Below are positions 11,436-21,051 of a stretch of 39,512 nucleotides of DNA, one piece after another. Under the pieces are notes generated by a model. It saw only the letters and a program-made list of their open reading frames with translations, made no database searches and was not told the origin of the DNA. The translations under genes and the position numbers were made by a program. Position 1 is the first letter of the stretch. Each line of letters starts with the position of its first letter. The DNA is from Paramecium sonneborni (lineage: Eukaryota; Ciliophora; Oligohymenophorea; Peniculida; Parameciidae): assembly GCA_905182985.1 (NCBI GenBank), contig CAJJDN010000252.1, positions 1 through 39,512 on the forward strand, given 5' to 3'.

Positions 11436-12110
11436 TTAAAGTAGGGAATTTATGAAGTCTTAACTAAAATCTAATCAACACCTTTTCAAATTTATTTAGT
11501 AAATATTAAGGATAAGAATTATTTTGGATATTATCCAAAATAAGAATACCTCAATAATCCATTGTTGAATTTTTAAATGGGGATTTGCAGCTGTAAAATG
11601 AGATTAAATATTTACGAAAACTCAATAAAATTGTAAGTTAAAGATTTTATGCCTTTTGAAGCATAGAAAGAATACACAATTTTATCAGATCTTAAATAAT
11701 TGCAAGAATAAATAATCTAAGTTCCAAAATATTTATATAATTAGATATATAATGATCAAATAGATATTTTTTTATTTGGTAGAATTTTATTTTATTCGAT
11801 GATTGGAAATGACTTCCAACATTCAATATCAAAATTTAAAGTGAAATATCATCAGATACAAATTATTAAAAATTTATAAATATCAATAAAGAATGATAAA
11901 TATTTTTTGTAAAATTAATTAAATTATAACAATAATATTGTTTTTAATAGACTGAATTAATTTTTCTATTGCTTAAACAGGTTATTCCAAAAATTTGAAG
12001 AAATTAGTGAATCAATGATATCAATAGATTTAAACAGAAGAATTGATTATTCGTAATTGTTGGCAAAATTTAAAAACAATAAATTCTATTCACTTTAATT
12101 TATGGAATGA
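11436..12110 (+). pseudogene. protein-kinase-like relic
   Basis: Ciliate-code pieces on the plus strand resemble a degenerate kinase domain: IYEVLTKIQSTPFQIYLVNI (11450s; could be the N-lobe) and FMPFEAQKEYTILSDLKQ (11645-11700). Then comes IYNDQIDIFLFGRILFYSMI (11745-11805), which recalls the family's D-I-W-S-x-G-x-I-L-Y-x-M helix, followed by ISESMISIDLNRRIDYSQLL (12005-12060), which recalls the D-P-x-x-R end of the domain. No clear DFG or HRD motif was found, and frames change at least twice. The helix F and end-of-domain matches are suggestive only; it could be another helical protein. Confidence 0.35.
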
Positions 12111-12700
12111 AAAAGGGTTAAATGATTTTAAAAAGAGAGTATTAAAATTTTAGTGAGTCATGTTAAAATCTTTATGATGTTCTTGAATAGTAAAAGTTTT
12201 ATTAAAGCTCTAAAGAAGATAAAAAATATGGTTGGAAAGATAAAATATAATATAGATATCAATTAAAAATTATTATTTTAAAGGGTTATATTTAGTTAAA
12301 GAAAGTACTTGAGATGAATAAAAATGATGGGTTGCTAAAAGATCTATATAAATTTAAAAATATTTGAATGAAGTAAATTATATTAAATAAACATTACCCT
12401 TTTTGATTCATGTGATGATAATAATAATCCTTACACAAAATTGTTAATTTTGATGTGTATATTGATTAATAAAATATGTGATGCATAAAGCATTCCTTTG
12501 CATTTTAAAACTATTTTTATTCTTAAAGAGCAATTCAATAAGTTCAATAGTTCAAGTTGAACAATTTCTAAAGAAAGGAAGAATCTATAGAATAATTTGA
12601 TGAATTAAAATTAATGTATTTTTAAGGTTGAAATGAAAATGATTATTATATTAAAATTAATTTATAAAAGAATTGAATAAATAATATTTTATTTTAATAG
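12111..12700 (+). other. possible 3' continuation of the kinase-like relic, unrecognised
   Basis: Lysine-rich readings (EDKKYGWKDKIQYRYQLK and YIQLKKVLEMNKNDGLLKDL near 12210-12350) look coding but are broken and unrecognised. The rest is AT-rich without visible features. Confidence 0.25.
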
Positions 12701-12781
12701 TTATTTTCACATTGATAATCTTCATTGAGCTGGTAGATCTTTTATTGCAATTCCCCAACATTTAAAGTTTTTTGATTCTCG

Positions 12782-13024
12782 TCATTTCCATTTTAAATTT
12801 AATTCAGCAATTACCTTTTTAATCCAAAGTATTATTGAGAAATCAATTAAGGATGATTTATAAGGAATAAAGTTTAAGTTTAGGATTTCAAAATGCTTTT
12901 TCTTTTTCGAATGATCCAATTCTTTGCTATATTAAACTTTAGTAACATAGTTTTTGCCAAACATATGATGGAAATACCATAAATAAGCAGAGGCAGTAGT
13001 AGCTGCCAGAACATTTATTCTCAT
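12782..13024 (-). CDS. small putative membrane protein, 80 aa
   Basis: From ATG 13022-13024 to TGA 12782-12784 the minus strand encodes 80 residues. They begin MRINVLAATTASAYLWYFHH, a hydrophobic alanine-rich N-terminus that could be a membrane anchor or mitochondrial signal. A lysine-rich patch (residues about 40-46) and a second hydrophobic stretch (SSLIDFSIILWIKK) follow. The first 47 residues look strongly coding, the tail less so, and the true end may differ. It lies 120 bp downstream of the next relic on the same strand and may be a separate gene. Family unknown; the size and N-terminus recall small inner-membrane respiratory-chain subunits. Confidence 0.45.
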
Positions 13025-13141
13025 ATTGTATAATAAGGATAAAATGAAACATCAATTTAATGGCCGAATATTAAATTGATTTTGTATATTATTTTATAAG
13101 GCAACACACAACAAACCCAAGCACCACCAGACAACCTTAAG

Positions 13142-13745
13142 TCATTCTTGTAATCTTATGTTTTCCTAGATTACTTTTCCTTCTTCAAAGTTTAATGTAG
13201 GATCAGGATCAGCAGATTGATGTTATACAAATGGTTGATCATTATAGATAGGATGATACATATCACTTTCTAATCTAAATAATCTTTAAAAAGAATTAGC
13301 AAAAAATTCTGGATGTCCCAATCTGTCAGCCAAATAAGGGAGTCTCAAATAATATGAAGTTTCCATATCATATTTTAAACATTTTTCTAGATGGAATTTC
13401 CTTGTAACTGGTCAAGAAACACCAATTCTTTTTCATTTTTTTCTCACTTTTTGTTTTCTCAACTGGAGCAATTATTTTATGCAATTCATCTCTTTACATT
13501 CCTAAACACATTTTCATATTCCATCTCTTCATTTTCTAAAATACCTGTTTAAGCATAAACTCAATTGGAGAATAATCTCTCAATCAACAAGTAACATTTT
13601 TGTTACCCTAGATTAACCTTTTAAATAAATCCAAATTCTTAATTGCTTCATCAACTTATCTTTACATTGCAACATCTCTCTTTACTCCATAAACCAGCAT
13701 ATTGTAAGTCTCGATAGTTAATCTTTATTTATAATCCTATCTCTA
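13142..13745 (-). pseudogene. decayed unrecognised protein, possibly mitochondrial or PPR-like
   Basis: The last 95 codons form one good frame ending at TGA 13142-13144. It contains RKFHLEKCLKYDMETSYYLR, LPYLADRLGHPEFFANSFQR, LFRLESDMYHPIYNDQPFVQ and an acidic tail (SADPDPTLNFEEGKVIQENI). One in-frame TGA precedes it. Further upstream, other frames give ENVFRNVKRDELHKIIAPVE, LRDYSPIEFMLKQVF and TIETYNMLVYGVKRDVAMQR. The last, followed by QVDEAIKNLDLFKRLI, resembles a pentatricopeptide helix pair (T-x-x-T-Y-N-x-L-I-x-G). Two or three frame changes break the gene. The C-terminal block looks conserved but I cannot name it. Confidence 0.5.
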
Positions 13746-13989
13746 AACAGAAATGTAGTCTTCACATCACATTCTTTCTTTCTAATTCATTTTAGATCAT
13801 ATTTATTTACCTGTTATTCTTTGGATAGCATTCTTAACTATTTGACTTGCAGGAAATTGTAGCCTATAATATCACATTTCTATAAGTATCATTTTAATTA
13901 AAATATTAATAGGTATACAATCATTACCGACCAAATCATAAATCAATAATCTAATGTAATAAAATTTAAGTAAATATAGAAATATAAGT

Positions 13990-14433
13990 ATGGATTGAAC
14001 AGGATTTGAAAGACTCTAAGGAAATAAAAATGTAGAATAAATTTCTGACTTATCTAATGATGTGAATATTTTATTAAAATCACTATTATTTGATAAAGAT
14101 GAAGATTATTATTAAAAAAATGTTTATTTGGCAAGATGGTCTTTAAGAGGAATTGTTAGTATGTAATTAGTAATAGATTATTCAAATAAATATTAAAAAC
14201 TTATTTTTATTGCATCTGGAAGTGTTGATGGTTATACCATTAAAGAACCAGTATTAATTTATCATTGAGAAATGGATTTAGTTATATCATATATTTAAGA
14301 GGAGGGTAATGCTAAAGAAATTGGACAAGATAAATATAAATACAAACTTATTCTTAGACCTGGGATTGGTCACATGGCTCCAATAGAGGATGATGCTAAT
14401 TTAGCTTAAGAAATTAATAGTTTTATTAATTGA
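13990..14433 (+). pseudogene. alpha/beta hydrolase fold protein, decayed or truncated
   Basis: One frame runs from ATG 13990 to TGA 14431-14433 (about 147 codons) with TGA at 13996 and 14266. It holds the family's core: VYLARWSLRGIVSMQLVIDY followed by KLIFIASG matches the nucleophile elbow (VxLxGxSxGGxxAxxLAxxxPxxxxxLxLxxS). LRPGIGHMAPIEDDANLAQE followed by INSFIN matches the catalytic-His region and C-terminal helix. The elbow reads R-W-S-L-R instead of G-x-S-x-G, so both glycines are lost although the serine remains. The first strands, the oxyanion region and much of the cap are missing; typical length is about 270-300 residues. A dead paralogue is the simplest reading. Confidence 0.72.
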
Positions 14434-14530
14434 TTGTCTATTTATAAACTATAATAAAAATATAATGATACACTTATTTATTTAAATTTACACATTAGTA
14501 AAGTAATAGAAATATTATTAAATTTATAAA

Positions 14531-15946
14531 ATGAATTCTTCTAATTTGAGCTGCCAATAATCAACTAAATTTGAGGAATAAATTATTGAAAAAGAATTAT
14601 TATATTCAACATATAAAAACAGAGCTTTGAGAAAATTAAAATTCATATCAAGTTCACCTTAGATTAAAAAATCATCTATTTATACAATGGAAAAATTTTA
14701 GGAATGTAAATTTAACTTTTAATTAAAATTATAGAGCAGAATGCCCTGGTGTTAGAGAGAAACCAGAAATATTTAATAATTTGGATCAAATCCACAATCT
14801 TTCATGGTAAGGTTAGTTTGATGAAAACAAAAATAAAGTTGGTAAATGGATTGTTTTTTGGAAGAAAGAACTTCTTAAGCATGCGGGAGGATACTATAAA
14901 GAAGGGAAAAAGTATGGATTATGGAAAGATCAATTCTTAAACTATTCGAGGTAATTACTAGTAGCTATTAGAACAAATAGACAAGTAGAAATTTTTGATT
15001 TTGGAGAATATTATAAAGAGTTGAGAATTGGAAGATGGAACTATCTTAATTTTGCGAAGATGATGTATTTATTTAAAAAATTTTTAGCTGTTGTGGGTTT
15101 TACAATAAAAAAGGTTAAAAGTAATTAAATGGATTGAGCTAGATGAAGGATTTCATGATCCTAAAAAATCACTCATCATGGAGAATACAATATGTGCATA
15201 AAGGTAGGTAGATGGGATATTATGTATTCTCATTCGAATAAAAAGGAATACAAATACATGTAAATTTTATTTAAGTATTAAGTGGAATAAAAATGTATAT
15301 ATAGTGGTGGTGGATCATATCATGAAGATGATTAGATGAAGATTGGAAAGTGGATAGAATTAGATGAAGAGTTTTACTTTGATAAATAAGATACTCATGA
15401 TGGTTAATATAATAAGAATGGTAAGAAGGTAGGTAGATGGGATATTATGTATTGTAAACCCTATGAGTAGGAATATAAATAAATGTATATATTATATAAG
15501 TTATAAAGGGGGAATATAGTGGTGGTGGATCATATGATTAAGAAGGAAATTAGGTAAAGATTGGAAAGTGGGTAGATTTAGATGAAGGGTTTAACTTGAA
15601 TAAATAAATTACTCAAAATGGTAAATAAAATATGAATGGTATGAAGGTAGGTAGATGGGATATTATGTTTTAGTGAATATGATGATGAAAATTATAAATA
15701 AATGTAAATGGTATTTAAGTTATAAAGGGGAAATAAAATGGTGGTGGATCATATCATGAAGAAGGGAATTAGAAAAAGGTTGGAAACTGGGTAGAATTGG
15801 ATGAATTCTTTTATTGTAATCAGAGTATTGATTACTAAGTCACTCATAGTGGAGAATATAATCTGAAAGGTCAAAAAGTAGGGATTTGGTTTGAAATGGA
15901 TATAAAACGTAAGAGAAAACAAGGAGAAAAGATATATGATAATTGA
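14531..15946 (+). pseudogene. MORN-like (YwqK-like) repeat protein, left copy, decayed
   Basis: Starts MNSSNLSCQQS at 14531. The N-terminal domain includes KKSSIYTMEKFQECKFNF and, one frame over, NPQIFNNLDQIHNLSWQGQF, then VGKWIVFW and GGYYKEGKKYGLWKDQFLNY. Repeats of about 60 residues follow: GGGSY..G.Q.KIGKWIELDE, an aromatic linker, VTH.GEYN.NG.KVGRWDIMY. GGG positions are near 15306, 15523 and 15742, with a degenerate one near 15095. It ends KGQKVGIWFEMDIK...YDN at TGA 15944-15946. Frame changes near 14740, 15085-15130 and 15660 and stray TGA codons disable it. The glycine-tyrosine-tryptophan pattern resembles MORN-type beta-hairpin repeats; function unknown. A longer copy lies inverted at 33961-36237. 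Confidence 0.75.
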
Positions 15947-15949
15947 AAG

Positions 15950-16280
15950 AATATAAATGAGATATAAATAAATACACATTCAGGTATTATTTTTAAAATT
16001 ATGAATATGCTTATAATCAGTCAATTAGAACTTTGATTTTTGAATTCATAGTAAAATAAAATTATTTTACTTAAATTTTTTTTTTTACATAATATTATAT
16101 TATATATTTTGGAAATTTATTTTTATTAATCATTTTTCATTCTCTTATATTATTATTACAATAAAATGATTCATATATTAAAGAACCAAAGTAAAATATT
16201 GATCAACTTAAAAAATAAATTAATATTCTTAAGTCATTAAATTAGTAAAAACAAATTATTATAGACAAAGAAAAAAACCT
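15950..16280. other. AT-rich spacer, no gene seen
   Basis: Poly-T tract near 16075 and AT-rich words. No recognised gene. Confidence 0.4.
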
Positions 16281-17160
16281 TGTATAAATATTCACCTTTG
16301 CAGTGTTATCCACTTCTTTAAACTTAGTAATATGTTGAATAGGCCTAGGTGTTCTAATGGCATGGATATTTCTAAGTGCTTTTGTAGGTATACACAAAAA
16401 TTCTATCAATTTATTATATTTGTTTTTCTTTATTATTTTACTTATATCAAAAATTATTAATTAAATAAACAAGCAATATCAGACAACCAAACAATTCCTC
16501 AAGAATGTAAAATCTATTTATTTTTAAGTAAATCTCTCCTTTTGGCTCTATACATTTCAATTAAAACTATATGTTTTCATGATGATTCTTATAAATTTTC
16601 TAACAAAAATCATTGATATGGTTACAGACTAGGTTTCCAAATGAAAGGCAAAGAAAAAGGCAGCATTTCTTCTAATGAAGCAATCTTAATCCAATCTTTT
16701 TGACAGAAAAACTGTTTAGATATGAAAATTAATTTATCAAACTCTAATATTTATGTACTTTTTGAGAAATTTATAAATCATGCTTTAAAGGATCTAATAA
16801 TATTCACATTTTTCTAATATTACTAAGTTGCTTATCATCAAGCATTTTTCATTTTTTAATGTAGACAACAGCAGTTCTTCATATTTTTTAAATATCTATA
16901 TATGATAACAATTATGCAGTTTTTACAATTAATATTGTAGAGATAAACAATTTTTGTTAAATATTTAGTCTTCAATTGATGAGATCAATAAAATTTAATG
17001 TTAATAGCTTTGAATATCAAATTCATATGATTTGATTTTTTTTATTCCATTTGTAATATTATTAAAGTGTTTTAATAATCTTTTGTTTTCATTGTTATAT
17101 AATTACTAAATCTAAGCTTGTTAAATATAAGAATACTTTACTAATTATGATATATGAATT
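16281..17160. other. mostly noncoding, one possible minus-strand fragment
   Basis: Near 16290-16420 the minus strand reads EFLCIPTKALRNIHAIRTPR then PIQHITKFKEVDNTAKVNIY, which looks coding. It is followed upstream (16400-16620) by broken readings such as GIVWLSDIACLFN. I do not recognise a family. From 16700 to 17160 I see nothing. Confidence 0.25.
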
Positions 17161-17239
17161 TTGAAATGCGATTACTGTTGTATTTGAGATGCTAAATTAT
17201 TAGTTGTATGAATAATTTAGATTACAAGTGATAATGATC

Positions 17240-17572
17240 ATGATATATTGCTAAAAGACAACTACAAAGATAGATTTAATATGTAATGAACATAAAAATG
17301 AAATAATATTATCTAATCAAGAGCATAGCTATAAAGAGAGAACCGAGCTAGAATTGTTGAAAGTGATCAATGTATTTTAATTAATTGTCAAAATGTTACA
17401 GTTTTCATAAAACTAGGAAAGACAGCAATCTGAACATTTATATGAGTTTTATTCATCCAGAAATAATAAATTGGAAATATCAAGTAAAAACCATTTAAAT
17501 TCAAAAGTTGCTTTACCAAAAATATCAATACTCAATAGTGATTATTTTATTTAACAAATTTGATTATGAATT
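17240..17572 (+). pseudogene. unrecognised polar coding fragment
   Basis: A plus-strand ciliate-code frame of about 105 codons ends at TGA near 17570. It reads KIDLICNEHKNEIILSNQEH, SYKERTELELLKVINVFQLI, NQERQQSEHLYEFYSSRNNK and VALPKISILNSDYFIQQI. A CDYCC in another frame upstream (17165-17180) and the C-x-x-H of ICNEH suggest a lost zinc-binding B-box-like segment, but this is speculative. Composition is protein-like; length is not significant by itself. Confidence 0.25.
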
Positions 17573-17904
17573 AAAAATATCCTCTTCAAATTCTCCAAAA
17601 AAAAATTGTTTAGTAATTTATTTATTAGACTAATAAAACTTTATTTTTCATTAAATGTATTTCCCTATTAATGTTCATTTATTATAAGGCACCAAATAAT
17701 TTTGAAATATTTTTTTTAAGTGAAAATGGAATATTTATAATTATCACTAACATATCATATCAGATGATTCTTGACTTAATATTTCTTATTAACTAAATAT
17801 AAGAATCTTAAACTTTGAAAGTAGCCTAGAAAACTATTTTATTAATTACGAAAACTTTTTTTTATTAAAAATATTATATAAATAAATAATGATTATGATG
17901 AAAT

Positions 17905-19769
17905 TCACAATGTAAGGGTTTTTCTTGTTTGAATTATATCTACCATTTCAGTTTATACCCGATTAGAATAAGAAAAAATCCTCAAATTGGTTTATTTTTG
18001 TTGCCCATTTACTGTAAATAAAGAAGTAACTCCTTATTAAGAAAAGTTATTGCTAATAATTTAAAACATTTATCCTCTTCCATACTTAATAAAATTATAT
18101 TTTTCTGTAGCTTGTTTAGCTTAATTCAAATCTTAAATGAGTTAAGGACAATTGGAAAGGAGTCTTTAATTTTTTTAGATTTGTAATATCATTTAATCAA
18201 TTTTATCTTAAGCCTCTTAAAATTGTTATTATTCACATGCTTTTTGTGCTTAATCTATAATTTCTGTTACTATCACTCTATAATATTAAGTCTAAACTTC
18301 TAAATCTTCTTCATTTTGTTCTATCTTTTCATCATGGTTGAAGAATGTTAAAAATAAATTAGATTATTTAAAGATCGTTTTATTTGTTGATGGATCATTA
18401 ATTTATAATTTTGCTTCCATAATCAATTAATGTCTTTGATTATCTTTAATTTTCATAATAAATTTAGGTAATTCTAAAATGAAAACAAAATCTTTTCTCG
18501 ATCCTTGTGTCAATTATGGAAGAGTTATTTAATAACTATTTTAATTGTATTCCCACATCTTTCCATAGGTCTTATACATTTTAATATCTTAAAATGGTTT
18601 AGATGATTTTAATGTAACATTAATTTTTAATTCTTTACCAACTACTGATATCAAACCTCCAAAAGCGTCAACAAAAAATTCATCTAATAAACTTGTGTCT
18701 TAAACAAAATAAAAACTTCCATGTTTTAAATTACTTATAGATGTCATCATTTATGCATCATGATCTTTTCCAAATCCAAATGTAAAAATAGTAAATTCCT
18801 CATTTATTCTTTATAATTATTTTGTAATGGATATTTTTGCATTCTCATCTTGACCATCAGATAACAAAAATATAGATGTTACATTATTTCTATATTTTCT
18901 TCTTTTTATTTATTCAAATGCTATTTCAGTGGCACTTGAAATATTTGTCCCACCATTAGAATAGATTTATTCAATAAGCTAAGTAAAATATTATTTGTTT
19001 GTTTTAGTTGTGCATTTTAATGGAGATAACCTTAATGCTTATCCATCAAAAGTAATTAATTGCAAACGATCCTGATCAATTAAAAACTCAAGTAATATTT
19101 TTAAACTTTATTTCACAGTTTATAATTTTTCACCTTACATACTACCACTTTTATCAATCAAACAAATCTATAATAATTTTTAATAATACCAAATCAACAC
19201 CAAGCCTATTTGATTTGCACTCGTTTTTATCATCTTTAGTTTTAATACTTATAATAGCAGGTAACTATTATGTTGTTTAATCAGATAATTTCTTCAACTT
19301 ATACATAGCCTATATTTCAAAAGTCAGATTTTCTTCTAGATTATACATTTTAGTTGAATTATTCAATTTTTTTGAAGGTATTATTACTTCATCATCATCA
19401 TAATTATTCTATTCTATTAATCTCTCCGATATATTTGTCTCATGTATCAACCTAGGAATAGCATAAGTTGATTTTGCTGACACTATTTATCTTTTAGTAG
19501 CAGAAAATTTAAACAAATTTTTACGCGAAAACTTAAAATTATGAAATGCCTCATCTAATTCTTAATTCTATTATTTTGGTTCAGTTTTAATCGTCTTTGC
19601 AGAAGTTAAGCTGCTCCTCTTATACTAGGAGTATGACTTTAAGGAAATAGTTTTGATTCGTTGTATGGCTTAAATTATTTATTTACTTGATGGCAATTTT
19701 TTTATTGTTTCCGTACTCTATTTTAATTTTATATATTACATTGTTTCTTAATTTAGGTTTTGGAATCAT
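17905..19769 (-). CDS. von Willebrand factor A domain protein, 606 aa, apparently intact
   Basis: Starts at ATG 19767-19769 (MIPKPKLRNN), ends at TGA 17905-17907. Two 22-nt introns (19718-19739 and 19168-19189), when removed, give 607 codons without any TGA. Residues 11-185 are a low-complexity N-terminal region with a basic stretch and an acidic patch (NNYDDDEVII). The vWA domain spans about 186-370: ICLIDKSGSMQGE holds the MIDAS D-x-S-x-S (D191, S193, S195). NGGTNIS supplies the MIDAS threonine (T260) and FLLSDGQDENA the aspartate (D290). A beta-rich region follows, then a helical Q-rich tail (QAQKACEQQQFQEAQDKIDQ). The organisation resembles eukaryotic cytosolic vWA proteins, which bind partners through a metal ion. 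No signal peptide or membrane segment is seen. Partner and pathway unknown. It is the one convincingly intact gene here. Confidence 0.92.
19168..19189 (-). other. 22-nt intron 2 of the vWA gene
   Basis: On the minus strand it begins GTATTAT and ends TATAG. Removal joins LGVDL to ICLIDKSGS, restoring the first strand of the vWA domain and the MIDAS motif. Retention would lead to a TGA five codons past the intron. Confidence 0.9.
19718..19739 (-). other. 22-nt intron 1 of the vWA gene
   Basis: On the minus strand it begins GTAATAT and ends AATAG, after codon 10. Removal joins MIPKPKLRNN to STETIKKLPSSK in frame. Length and GTA...TAG ends are typical of Paramecium introns. Confidence 0.85.
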
Positions 19770-21050
19770 TAAAATTTAGATAGCACAAATTTTATTATTA
19801 AATAATTTGTGTAGATTAGTGAAAAATAATATTTATATGAAAATTTTATTCTATTTCATTCATTATTTTTGAAATATTGTAGATATGTTAAATGTAAATT
19901 TAGATATATAAACTCTTGAAAATTATGGAAAATTCATTAAAATATTTGTCACTTATTTAACATTGAGTCATAAAGTTTACAAAACTAAAATAAAAATACC
20001 ATTGAAATAGTTATTAACCTTAGTAATTCAAAAATGATTAATCATTTTATATTTATCATTCTGAATTTAAAAATAATATCCAAATTCAGTTTGATATTTG
20101 ATTTTCAATAGAATTTTAAATATAAAAATTCCTACTTTTTCAGTTTTTTTGAATTGAATAATATTGAAAAAAAATGAATTAAAATTCATACAAAATACAT
20201 TGTTTTTAATCTTTTGTAAAGTAATCATTATAGTAGGCTCAAGAATGCCTTTTATTAAAAGTTACAACAATTTAAGTACCAATATTATTGAACTGGGCAT
20301 TTAGTTATGAGTTATTAATAAATAAATTATAAATATCTAATTGCTATATTTTATATTTATAATTTATTAATGGTTTTTAAAATAATTCACATTTTTATCA
20401 TATAAGTATTTTTCATAAATTTATTAAGATTAATTTTATTTTTTTTGAATGTTATAAGATTACTCTTAATAATTTCTCTTCTTATAAAAATATTAATTAA
20501 ATCAATATAAAATTACTATTGTATAACATACTCTTATTCTGGTTATCGCTCTTAATTAACAAATCCTCTTTGATTAAATTCCAGATTAAACCAAAGTTGA
20601 ATATTTTTTTTACAAAATAGTAAATACATTTAAACTAAAAATTTATGAGTGATAGTTATTTTTTACTCTACTTACTACATTTTCTGGAGTCAAAAATACT
20701 TTAACAAAAAAATTCCATCTATAATTGGATATTCATTATTAGACAATGATTCAAATTTATTTAAAAGTTCTGAAATAAATTGTGAGATTATCTTAATTTT
20801 AATTCAAATAACTAATATTGCACATTCATTACTAAGATCACCCTAAATAATGTATCATGGAATTTTTGCACTTAAGTTTAAAAAATAAATAATTTTTATC
20901 ATTCAATTTAATAAATTTTAAAGCTTAACCTAATTAGCTTAAGAAAGTTCTAAATAAAACATAAATTTTTAGTTATTGATGTAATTTCAATTTTTTCAAA
21001 TTATTTAATGAAAAAATTGAATAAATATCTTTAAAATTATTAAAAATAAA
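19770..21050. other. intergenic, AT-rich; one doubtful plus-strand frame
   Basis: Most of this stretch holds only AT-rich words. At about 20649-20860 the plus strand reads a fairly protein-like piece (KIPSIIGYSLLDNDSNLF, EIILILIQITNIAHSLLRSP, IMYHGIFALKFKKQ) that I do not recognise. It has no partner pieces nearby. Regulatory elements of the divergent vWA gene start (19769) cannot be picked out. Confidence 0.3.
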
Positions 21051-21051
21051 A

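Noticed and set aside
14531..15946. Bacterial toxin-antitoxin YwqK antitoxin
   Set aside because: Only the repeat style is shared. The gene uses the ciliate code, has short introns and lies among eukaryotic relics.
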